Assembly: GCA_015143295.1 (NCBI GenBank) | Contig: CM026560.1 | Location: 4,156,501 to 4,220,500, forward strand | Origin: Tetracentron sinense | Taxonomy: Eukaryota; Streptophyta; Magnoliopsida; Trochodendrales; Trochodendraceae | Direction of reading: 5' to 3' | DNA: 64,000 bases | Part shown: positions 35,938 through 46,216 of the stretch, in pieces | How positions within the stretch are numbered: position 1 is the first letter of the stretch | Layout: each line of letters starts with the position of its first letter | The notes under the pieces: model-generated | Told to the model about the DNA's origin: nothing | What the model saw: the letters and a program-made list of their open reading frames with translations, nothing else | The model's database searches: none | Position numbers and translations under genes: made by a program

Positions 35938-37887
35938 GAAACAAGTAAGAGCATTGGGCAAGTTCTTCCCCTTCAGTTTCTTGTGGGGTTTCTTCCAGTG
36001 GTTCTTCACCTCCGAGGATAATTGTGGATTTTCCAGCTTCCCTACATTTGGTCTCCAAGCCTTTCAAAACAGGTAAATATATAACACTTATTCTTTACTG
36101 ACCCAATTTTTGTTTTTAATGATTCATGGCGGCTTTTTACGCCCAGGAATTCATGAATTTTGACTCCAATGTGCTCTGTGAACAACAGGTTTTATTTTGA
36201 TTTTTCCGCGACGTATGTTGGGGTTGGGATGATTTGTCCTTACATCATAAACATGTCTTTGTTAGTCGGAGCGATTCTCTTGTGGGGTATCATGTGGCCT
36301 CTCATAGAGAAAAAAGAGGGGGATTGGTATCCAGCAGGCCTCGGCCCAAGCAACCTCCATGGCATCTAAGGATACAGGGTATAATTTCTTTTTATTTAAT
36401 TGTCATTTATGTCTTTTTATTCCATTGCCATTCATAATTCTAGTGGAAGACACAGACAGTTATTTAAGGACCCACCATTAATGGACTAAGGATCTCCCTG
36501 TAACCATCAATTTCATAAGCTTCCGAGTGTTAAAAATAGCAGTTTATTAACTGCAAATGAATATCCTATCATGATTATACCGAAATGGAGGTTTAATGGT
36601 TGAGGAATAAATCTAGAAAGTGTTATGCACTTGAACATCCAGATCAGCAGTTCCCCGCCTCTGTCGAGCCTCCATGATTTGATTCATGAAGGAGTTTTGA
36701 TGGACGTGGGCTCCATTGATTCATAATAGTGTGCAATTGGGACCTTTTCTTCTCCATTAATGCATATCTTACATTGCAGGTGTTCATTGCCATTGCCATG
36801 ATCTTGGGTGATGGTCTCTACAATTTCTTCAAGGTCTTGGGTCGTACTATCTTTGGTTTATACCAACAATTCTGAAACAGAGACAATCGCGATGTTTTGC
36901 CCCTTGCTAATAGTCCCTCACCTGTGACTCCCTCTATCTCTATCAATGACCAGCAACAGACAAAACTCTTCCTCGAAGACCGAATCCCAACTTGGTTTGC
37001 TGTTGGAGGCTACGTTGCTACTGCCGCCATTTCTGCTGCAACCCTTCCTCGCATTTTCTCCCAGCTCAAATGGTACTATGTCTTGGTCATCTATGTCTTC
37101 GCGCCAGTGCTAGCCTTTTGTAATGCATATGGGTGTGGGCTCACCGATTGGTCTCTTGCCTCTACCTATGGAAAGCTTGCAATCTTCACCATTGGAGCTT
37201 GGGCTGGGGCCTCACATGGCAAGGTCCTTGCAGGTCTAGCGGCATGCGGAGTAAGGATGAATATAGTCTCGACGGCCTCTGACCTAATAGAGGATTTCAA
37301 GACTGGTTACATGACCCTGGCTTCACCTAGGTCCATGTTTGTGAGCCAAGTTATTGGCACTGCAATGGGTTGTGTTATTTCACCTTGTGTATTCTAGCTC
37401 TTCTACAATGTCTTCCCTGACCTTCGGGAAAACAACTTCGAAATACCCTGCTCCCTTTGCTCTTGTCTATCACAACATTTCAATACTGGGAGTTCAGGGT
37501 TTCTCTGTCTTACCGGATAACTGTCTCACGCTTTGCTTCGTGTTCTTTGCGGTAGCCATTATCATAAACTCGGGGAGAGATATTTTGGGGAAGAAGTGGT
37601 CATGGATTATTCCACTTCCGATGGCAATGGTGATACCATTCTATCTTGGATCATACTTTGCCATTGATATGTGTGTTGGGAGCTTGATATTGTTTCTGTG
37701 GGAGAAGACGAACAAGGTCAAGGCAGATGCATTTGGACCTGTTGTAGCTTCCGGTCTGATTTGTGGGGACGGGATATGGACTTTGCAAAGTTCGATACTC
37801 GCTTTAGCTGGGGTGAATCCACCAATCTGCATGAAGTTTCTGTCAAGTGGAACAAATACCAGGGTTGACACTTTCTTAGGATCTTGA
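35938..37887 (+). pseudogene. YSL transporter pseudogene (copy 3)
   Basis: Exons at 35938-36072, 36189-36378 and 36780-37887 with intact splice borders. Stops: TAA 36367-36369 and TAG 37395-37397, both shared with copy 2, plus a private TGA at 36873-36875 (Cys in copy 1). A one-base insertion lies near 37424 (CCTTCGGG versus CCTTGGG). Downstream the frame is open to the family C-terminus. 5'-truncated like copy 2. Confidence 0.9.
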
Positions 37888-38039
37888 GTGGCACAGGAAG
37901 TAAACCTGTCCTTTAGCTCAATTGGTTGGTGTGTATCCATGGAATTGGAATTCTCATGTATTTATAAAGTTTGAACAACTAAGTTGCATATAGTCTTTTG
38001 TAGTGCATGAAAATTGAGGCAGTTTAGCATCTATTATAT

Positions 38040-38535
38040 GCCTTTATGGGTATATAAGCTCCCTTTACCAACTCTTCCCATCTCCCATTAGTAGCATACA
38101 AGTTGGCCAAGAGAAGACAATTAGCAGCTGATTTTGGTTCCAATATGAAAAGCTCATTTGCACCTTCAGCCCCAACTCTAGATCCCACATGCCCGAGACT
38201 TATTAAACAATGCACCCCTAGCACAAGCCCTAGGCTCAAAATGCATCTTGCTCATGAACTCCTGAACCTCCTTCACGCGGTCGGCCTATGTAAGAAGGTG
38301 AAACATGCACGTGTAGTACTAGATCTTCCCCCACCTCAATCCTGTATTTTTTCCCTATCCCATAAACTGAAAAGCTGAATTCCCTCTTCCAAAAAGCCTA
38401 AACGGACGACCCTATCTCCATGTTGCGCAAAACTATCATCATTGATGTCCAAGTAATTACGTCCCCTATGCTCATTAAATTAAGAACTTCTTGCGCATCA
38501 GACTATAACCCACATCTGTACATTGAATCAAGAGC
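38040..38535 (-). pseudogene. Decayed PPR gene remnant (copy 3)
   Basis: Counterpart of 1925-2410. A - strand piece at 38024-38239 still reads ..LEPKSAANCLLLANLYATNGRWEE.., matching the E-domain region of the intact PPR. Frame lost elsewhere. Confidence 0.75.
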
Positions 38536-38560
38536 TTAAGACTAACTGCCGCACTCTAAG

Positions 38561-40136
38561 GGCTTATACCCATAAAGGCATTTAATAGATACTACATTAT
38601 ATCAATTTTCATGGACTACAGAAGACTATGAAACTTGGTTGTTCAAACTTTATAAATACACGAGAGAATTCCAATTACATGGATACACACCAACCAACAT
38701 AGTCAAAACACAGGTTTACATACTATGAGACTCAAGATCCTACAAAAATGTCAACCCTGACATTTGTTCTACTTCACAAGAACTTCATGCAAATTGGTAG
38801 ATTCACCCCAGCTAAAACGAATATCTAACTTGGAAAAGTCCATATCCCGTCCCTGTATATTAGACCAGAAGCTATTATAAGTCCAAATGCAGCTACCTTG
38901 GCCTTCTTCATCTTCTCCCAGACAAACAATATAAAGCTCCCAACACACATATCAATGGCAAAGTATGATCCAAGAAAGAATGATATTACTATTGCCATCG
39001 GAAGTGGAATAAGTCATGACAATTTCTTCTCCACAAAATCACTTCTCGAGCTTATGAAAATGGATGCTACAAGAATAGGAAGGAAAACATGAGATAGTTA
39101 TTCGGTAAGGCAGAGAATCTCTGGACTCCTAGTACTGAAATATTGTGATAGACAAAAGCAAAGGGAGTAGGTTATTTTGAAGTAGTTTTCCCAAGGTCCG
39201 GGATGATATCGTAAAAGAGCTAGAATACACAAAGGTGAAATAACACAGTCCATTGCAATCTCAATAACTTAGCTCACAAACATGGACCTAGGTGAAGTCA
39301 AGGTCATGAAGCTACTCTTGAAATCTTGCATTAATAGATTAGAGGTCATCAAGAATATGTTCATCATTACTCCACATGTCTAGACCTACAAGGGCCCTGC
39401 CATGTGAGGCACCAGCCCAATCTCCAATGGTGAAGATGGCAAACATTTCATAGGTAAAGGCAAAGGACCAATTAGTGAGTCCACACCCATATGAGTTACA
39501 AAATGTCAGTGTTAGCGCTAAGACATAGATGACCAAGACATAGTACCATTTGAGTTGGTAGAAAATGTGAGGAACGGTTGCATTAGAAATGACGGCAATA
39601 GCAACGTAACCTCCAACAATGACCCATGTTGGGATTCAGTCTCGAGGAAGAGTTTGCTCCGTCATTGGTCATTGAAAGAGATACATGAGGCCACATGTGA
39701 GTGGCTATCAGTACGGAGCCCAAGAGCTTAAAGAAGTTGTAGAGACCATCGCCCAAGATCATGACCATGGCAATGAACACATGGAGCATAAGATATGCGT
39801 TCATAGATAAGAAGATGTCCCAATTTCACACTATTATGAATCAATGGATCCCACGTCCATCAAAACCTCTTCAATGATCAAATCATGGAGGCTCGACATA
39901 TCCAAAACACTTTCTGGATTTGATCCTCAGCCATTAATCCTCCATGGTGGTATAATTATGATATTATCACTTGCAATAGTACTGTTAAATATAGAACATG
40001 GAGATTTATGGCTCCCAAGCCCTAGCAATTGCACTACCAATACTGAATTCATGTGCAATGCCATTTTTAACACTCAAAAGCATATGAAATAGATGGTTAC
40101 AGGTAGATCCTTGGTCCATTAATGGTGGGTCTTTGT
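38561..40136 (-). pseudogene. Inverted YSL 3'-half pseudogene (copy 3)
   Basis: Reverse complement of about 36465-38050. - strand pieces such as 39339-39536 (..[25 protein letters not shown]) and 39583-39804 ([15 protein letters not shown]) are YSL. Degenerate. Second arm of the unit inverted repeat. Confidence 0.85.
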
Positions 40137-40174
40137 TATATTATAACTTGTAGTGAGATTAAAGTCTAACTTTG

Positions 40175-41240
40175 TTAGTTTGGCTCCCTGTGGAGTGTGG
40201 AAGCTGTTGATAAGGTGAGCAGTGGCAGTGCCACTCGGATATACCAGCTTAAAGTCTAAGATCATGATCTAAAACCAACCATAACCCAGAAAATCAAAAT
40301 TCAAGAGAAAAATATCTCAAGAAAGATTCAAATAGCTGCTTCTATTTGGGGTTGTAGTGTTGATACCAGGTTGGGAGAAGACATAGCTGCTGATGGTGGA
40401 GGGGGTGAACTTAGGGCCTCAAGACTCAGTGTGGAACGTCCCAAATTGGAGATGAAGAGTGAGAACTTGAAGACGGTGGTGGAGCAGCATCTAAAGGTTG
40501 CTGAGATACATCCTTGTTGGGCAAGACAAGTACTCCACACCCTTGATGTAGACGAATAGTTAGAACATTCAACTGTGCTTGGTAGTCACCGCCAGTCTGT
40601 GAAGTCCATCTCTGTTGCATCTCGCTCATTTTGAGTCTGTCGAAGCCGATGGCCCACTAGATCAAGTTGTCATGATCTTCTCCAAAGCACATGAAGTATG
40701 ACCTGCGATTTATAGAAAAAACCTCGTTCGAGAGGTCTTCAATAAATGAAAAGAAACAGGGAGATCTATGAGTATGAGTATGATTCTAGGGGTGGTAAAA
40801 CCGTAAAAGTATAGAGGATGATGGTAGGGTTTTTATTTAAAACAAAAAACAATCAAAAGTTTGACAGCAGGTGGGCGGTGGACACCACCCACCAAAAAAG
40901 AAAAACAAGAGCTAAGAAGTCACCAAAGTGTCGGTGGCTTTGATACCATAAAAGCAATCTTCATAATAAGATGTGTTTGGGATAGCCAACCTTATCTATC
41001 CTCTAGAGATGCTCTGTATTACAAAGAATTCTATACAAGAGGCTTGTCATGTACAAAAGGAATTCAAATGGGATACTATTACGGGATACAATGGGTGTAA
41101 TGCTTAGCTGTAAGGTGTAACAAAGGAAACTAAATATTCTGGTGTTTACCTTGATTACACTTTCTATTCTTGGTTCTCTAATAAATATCAACTCTTCTTA
41201 TTCACTACCAGTTCTTGATTTTCTTTTTTGGAACCATCAA
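40175..41240 (-). mobile_element. LTR-retrotransposon remnant with primer-binding site (unit copy 3)
   Basis: Same remnant as 4120-5185. The primer-binding site here is TGGTATCAAAGC (reverse complement at 40937-40948), one change from copies 1 and 2. Confidence 0.5.
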
Positions 41241-41244
41241 AAAG

Positions 41245-41672
41245 CAAGGTCCTAGCATACTGGTTCAATTCAAAATTTATCCAAACGAGTGCAAGTGGCA
41301 TCATGTAATGTATTTTGTAAACACTTTCTCCAATACCTATACCAAATCTATAATATAAACCATGTGAAACATGCAGCATAATAGAGCACAAGAAAAATCC
41401 AGTCTCTCACCTTTATTAGTTAGAGCACATTGAGGCGAGCTCTAGCATTCCGATGGTCCAAGTCTTGCGATGAGCAATGGTGTCAAGCCATTAGCAGCAA
41501 TTGTGTTTATTTGGGATGATTTCCTGCATTCCAGGATTACAAACGATCACAAGTTTGGAGAAGCAAAAGAAGTAAATTCGTAAACCATGAAAGACAAAAT
41601 CTGCCAGTTGGATAAGCTACAACAGGAGTTTCTCCAAGGCCCAAAATTGACATAATCAAATGATAAACCATC
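41245..41672 (-). pseudogene. Captured MAP3K-epsilon exon with intron flanks (copy 3)
   Basis: Counterpart of 5190-5625, with a short deletion near 41540 in the intron part. Same exon borders and same frameshifting G. Non-functional. Confidence 0.75.
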
Positions 41673-41677
41673 TCACC

Positions 41678-42167
41678 TTGTGTTGTCTGACTATTCTAAA
41701 GGCCGACGTTGGGAAACCCAAGTTAGAATACCCTGCCACCTATGATCCTGTCTACCGCAACATGTCAATAGGGGCCCAAGGGTTCTCAGCCATAATAGAG
41801 CACTGCCTCATGCTTTGCTACGTGTTCTTTGCCGGAGCCATTATCATCAACTCGGTCAGAGATGCACTGGGAAAGAAGTTCTCAAGATTTATTCCGCTTC
41901 CAATGGCGACAGTGATACCATTCTATCCTGGACCCTATTTTTCCATGGATGTGTGTTGGGAGCTTGGTACTATATGAGTGGCAGAAGATAAACAAGGCCA
42001 AGGCAGATGCATTTGAGTCCAAGGTAGCTTCCAGTCTGAATTGTGGAGACGAGATATGGACTTTGCGCAATTCAAAACTCGCGTTAGCTGGAGTGAAGCA
42101 ACCAATCTACATGAACTTTCTATCCAGTGGAACAAATGTCAAGGTTGGCTCATTCTTAGGCTCTTAA
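41678..42167 (+). pseudogene. YSL 3'-end fragment (copy 3)
   Basis: Counterpart of 5630-6117. Frame to 41977 (..[19 protein letters not shown]), then shifted to 41949-42167 for the C-terminus. Convergent with the PPR gene whose stop lies at 42260. Confidence 0.8.
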
Positions 42168-42259
42168 TCCAGTTAACCTGTCTTTTTCACCTCTGTTGGT
42201 TAGTGTATCCATGTACAAGTGAATTCTCCATTGTATATATAAAGGGTTGCTCAAACAAG

Positions 42260-44131
42260 TTATATATACTCTTCCATTGCCCATGATAATTGATGTAATG
42301 TAGCATATATTAGATGCCTTTGTGGATGTAAGTTATCGCCAACACCGAAAATACTCACATCCTTCCCAACCTCAATCCAACTATAACCACTCTCCTTCTT
42401 CAGACCCTTCTCCTTCATGAGCCCTCTTATTCTGCCCATTTCTTCCCACCTCCCATTAGCAGCATACATGTTGGCCAACAGAACATGATTAGAAGCTGAC
42501 TTGGGTTCCAATCTAAAGAGCTCCTCTGCACACTTTAATCCCAATTCTAAATCACCACAGGCCCTACACCCACTCAACAGTGAACCCCAAGCTCTAGCAC
42601 TGGGCTCAAAAGGCATATTCCTCATGAATTCCTCAGCCTCCTTCACACGGCCGGCCCGTGCAAGAATGTCAACCATGCATGTGTAGTGTTCCTCTCCAGC
42701 CTCAATTCCATATACTGTTTCCATAGATCGGAAATGATGAACTCCCTCTTCAATCATTCCCGAACGACTACATGCTGACAGAACTGCAACAAATGTGACT
42801 GCATTTGGTTCCATTTTCGCTTCTCTCATCCGATTGAACATCTCCAATGCCTTGCGACCATGCCCATGCTGTGCAAAACCTGCAATCATGGCTGTCCAAG
42901 TAATGACATCCCGTATGCTCATTGAAGCAAGTGTTCCTTCTGCATCAGACAAACTCCCACATCTCGAGTACATACCCACTAGAGAATTTCCGGCAAAAAC
43001 CTCGAATTCGAATCCTGATTTGACGTTAAGCGCATGTACTTGTTTTCCAAATTCAAGTGCTGGGATGTTTGCACAAGCAGCTAGGATGCTCGAGAGAGAA
43101 TACGGGTCCGGTTGGATCCCCATACGAATCTGAAGTCTAAATAATTTCAGTGCTTCTTCGGCTTCATCAATTTGGACATAACCAGTGATAATTGAAGTCC
43201 AAGATACTACATTGGGTTCAAGCATTGAATCGAAGATTTTACGTGCACAAGTAAGAATTCCATGCTTAGCATACATGTCCAAGAGGGCACTAGCTACAAA
43301 CACATGAAATTGAAAACCTGTTTTTAATACCAAACAATGTAGTTCCTCCCCTTGTTTAATTTCTTCAAGTTCACCACAAGCCTTTGCAGCGACTGAGAAG
43401 GCATAATGGCTAAACCCCATGGCTTGATTATTGAATAATGCGAAGAACTCCCATGCTTTTTTACTCAGCCCATTCTGAGAATACCCAGAAAGCATTGAAC
43501 TCCATGATACCAAATCTCTATCTAGAATTCCATTGAATGCCTTTTCTGCTTCATTCAATTGCCCACATTTCGAGTAAAAATGGATCAAAACATTGCCCAC
43601 AAGCACATCGGATGGTGGAATTTTCTTCAGGATTTGTGAGTGAATCTGTTTCCCTTGGATCAATTTCAATAAACTACAACACGAGTTCAAAGAAGATATC
43701 AGAGAAGACCGATTGGGATCACAGCCTTCACGATTCATCAAACGAAAGACGTGAAGGGCCTTCTCGGATTCCTTATTGATAGAGTAAAAGGCAATGGCAG
43801 GAGACCAAGAGAAAGAATCCCTTTCGGGCATTTTGTCGAGTACTTTAAACGCAACATGGGGCTTTCCACACTTGAAATAAGCTTCGACAGTGAGATTGGC
43901 GAGATGGGTATCGGGAAAAATGGAGTTTATGAGGATTTGGGCATGAATTTGCTGAGCTTGTCTGAGAGATTTGGTTCTGATGGAGCTTAGAAGGAGATAT
44001 GCATGGTTGGTTCCAATTCCGGTTCCTGGTGAATTTACAAGAAGATTTGGGGATTTTGACAACATAGAAGAGATGGGTTTCTGCAAAGAAGATCCATATA
44101 CATATACAGAGGAGTGAAACTTCCAGAGCAT
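42260..44131 (-). CDS. PLS-class PPR protein with E/E+ domain (copy 3, intact)
   Basis: Intact 623-aa single-exon frame, colinear with the 6216-8087 protein and differing at scattered single residues without indels. Same layout: N-terminal leader, P/L/S repeats from about residue 55 to 510, E domain and E+ tail, no DYW domain. Expected role: organelle RNA binding, probably C-to-U editing-site recognition. Loss of the intervening copy 2 leaves two open paralogs in the array. Both keep full length, which hints at selection, but their recent common origin could also explain it. Confidence 0.9.
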   Translation of the reverse strand: MLWKFHSSVYVYGSSLQKPISSMLSKSPNLLVNSPGTGIGTNHAYLLLSSIRTKSLRQAQQIHAQILINSIFPDTHLANLTVEAYFKCGKPHVAFKVLDKMPERDSFSWSPAIAFYSINKESEKALHVFRLMNREGCDPNRSSLISSLNSCCSLLKLIQGKQIHSQILKKIPPSDVLVGNVLIHFYSKCGQLNEAEKAFNGILDRDLVSWSSMLSGYSQNGLSKKAWEFFALFNNQAMGFSHYAFSVAAKACGELEEIKQGEELHCLVLKTGFQFHVFVASALLDMYAKHGILTCARKIFDSMLEPNVVSWTSIITGYVQIDEAEEALKLFRLQIRMGIQPDPYSLSSILAACANIPALEFGKQVHALNVKSGFEFEVFAGNSLVGMYSRCGSLSDAEGTLASMSIRDVITWTAMIAGFAQHGHGRKALEMFNRMREAKMEPNAVTFVAVLSACSRSGMIEEGVHHFRSMETVYGIEAGEEHYTCMVDILARAGRVKEAEEFMRNMPFEPSARAWGSLLSGCRACGDLELGLKCAEELFRLEPKSASNHVLLANMYAANGRWEEMGRIRGLMKEKGLKKESGYSWIEVGKDVSIFGVGDNLHPQRHLIYATLHQLSWAMEEYI

Positions 44132-44468
44132 ATTTCGCTCTGAAAGTGAAAGAGTCTTTGTTCACTGATTCGGAGAACCCACCCCTACGAATTGCTATAT
44201 ACTTAATACTTCTGCTTGGACAAGAACTACTTCTTCCACGCTCTAAATCTCAAGTTTCTGCTATATACTCAACTCTATGTTTCATCTTCACATTACCTAT
44301 GAACAGGAGCTCCGGCTCAACAGTCCAACCAGAGTAATTCAAAAATTGCCTGGGGAAGGGGTAGTTTCGTTATTAGAAATACAATGAAGGGTTGTTTTAA
44401 CACTAATTTGTTTCCATAAATACCCCGTTCTGAGTCAATTTTTGTCAAAAGTAGCTCCAGTTGGTAAT

Positions 44469-44684
44469 GGGGTGGGATTTGATCGGGCTCTCGCCGGATC
44501 AAAATCATCTGGCCCCTCCTTTGTGAGTGATATGTGGTGATAAAAAGAGGGGAAAAATCAAATGGAGAGAAGTCAAAAAATAGGGGAGATGTGAAATGAC
44601 TTTTCCCCCTTTTCCCGCCATATGTCAGACAAAAAGGGGGGCCAGATGATTTTGATAGGCGAGAGCCAGATCAAATCCCACTCC
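44469..44684. mobile_element. Mutator-like MITE (unit copy 3)
   Basis: Same insertion as 28728-28944. Flanking 9-mers have diverged: GTTGGTAAT on the left (44460-44468) and GTTGATAGT on the right (44685-44693). Confidence 0.8.
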
Positions 44685-44693
44685 GTTGATAGT

Positions 44694-45421
44694 GATTCTC
44701 TAAATCATAATTACCAAACTACCCCTTCCCAAGGCAATTTTTGGATTAGCTTGATTGTTCATAGGTAATCTGTTGATCTTATACGAGTTTGTCCTGTGTT
44801 TTTTCTCCTTAGGCCCTGTTGTTTGGAAGGAAAATGCTGAAGTGCATGCCTAAGATTATTTAGTGAATTACTCTTGGCGCACCCCAACTATGACTAAATC
44901 ATTTTTTAAAATTACTACTATACACTATTAATATCTTAAAATTTTAAGTGCAGACCCAAAGAAAAAAGATTTAGAACTATACACCAAAGATCATACCTAT
45001 TAATTGTAAGTGCAAACCATGCAATCACTACTTGTTTGATAAAAGGGTTAGGAATTGTCCCTTTAGTAATATTTATGAGCTAGTTACTATTTAAGAGGCA
45101 AGTCATAGGGGGCGGGCCTGTGGGGGCATGTGCCCCCCACTGAACTTTTAAATTATTTTTAAGGTATAACCATAGGAATGGGAGATCGGATCACAGCCAA
45201 TTGTGATTGAATTTTGGGAGAATTCAATTGCACCCACAAGCCAACCCGTGCCCCTTTTAACCCAAATCAATTGTGGTTAAGATTCATTAACTCTTGAGGT
45301 TCAATTAGCAATGACAGCAGTGGCATTAGTGGCCGAAGGATGTTAAGAATATTGGCGTTGAACGGTAGAAGGCAAGTGGGTTCTTAATCGGAGACCATAG
45401 AAAGAGAAAATATGGAAGGCA

Positions 45422-45476
<55 letters not shown>

Positions 45477-45957
45477 TTATAAGAATGGGATACAGTCATA
45501 AAATATTGAGGTGTGCCTAACACCACACAAAAAATTCACACCTTGGTAAAATAAATTTTTTTTAGAAATTTATTTTTCCTGCATACAATATTTTTAAGAA
45601 AAGTTCTCCTTTACAATAGAAAGGGAAGTTATTTGTCATAGCTCATCCTTCCTCCTAGTTGCAGTGAACTCCATAGCCAGCACCCCACCTCTCTCTCTCT
45701 CTCCAACCCTCTTGAATTTCTCATAGGTAAAGCCCAGTCAAGCTAGCCATCTCATCGTAAGTTAAGCTCAAATGAAACATGCAGATCATTCCTTCTTATC
45801 ATAGTCATCTTGAAGCATGTTCCTTTTTTTGTCTGCTGTCATAAGTAGTCTTGTTGAATGTATTATGTGCAAGGGAGACTAACAGACATTTTATTGAGAT
45901 AAATATAGAAAAGACAATAAAAAAACTCACTTTCAGAAAAATCATTCAGAGATATAA
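44694..45957. other. Shortened spacer and right edge of the array (copy 3)
   Basis: Homologous to the start of the copy 2 spacer up to 45726. It then jumps to the equivalent of 35638, so about 5.7 kb present in copies 1 and 2 is missing, including the rbcL fragment. Unit homology ends at 45957. Includes a MITE-family terminus near 45185-45310. No gene. Confidence 0.7.
45429..45474. repeat. (TA)n microsatellite
   Basis: About 23 uninterrupted TA units; the same site has about 10 units in copy 1 (9158-9176) and only a few in copy 2. Confidence 0.95.
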
Positions 45958-46216
45958 AATTATATATCCACGATCAGTTAACTATATATACAGAATTTAT
46001 CACATTAAAGGAGAGAGAGAGAGGGGGGGGGAAGGCAATCTTGGAAAAATAGCATGAAGCAAACACAGCCACCTTTCTGGCCGACATACCATAAAATCTT
46101 GTTCCCTACACAGTAACAGAGAAGAAACAAAGATAAAAAAGAAAAAACGTAATTACATTCCTTCTGTTGCAATATAATATACAAGGAGGCAGCAATCAAA
46201 GTTTAGGGACCTGAAT
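45958..46216. other. 3' flank of the MAP3K-epsilon gene
   Basis: Presumed 3' UTR and downstream sequence of the - strand gene. Contains a purine run (GAGAGAGAGAGGGGGGGG) near 46012-46031. No poly(A) signal can be assigned with confidence. Confidence 0.5.

Noticed and set aside
45326-45526. 66-aa frame with a Tyr-Ile run
   Set aside because: Translation of the TA microsatellite.
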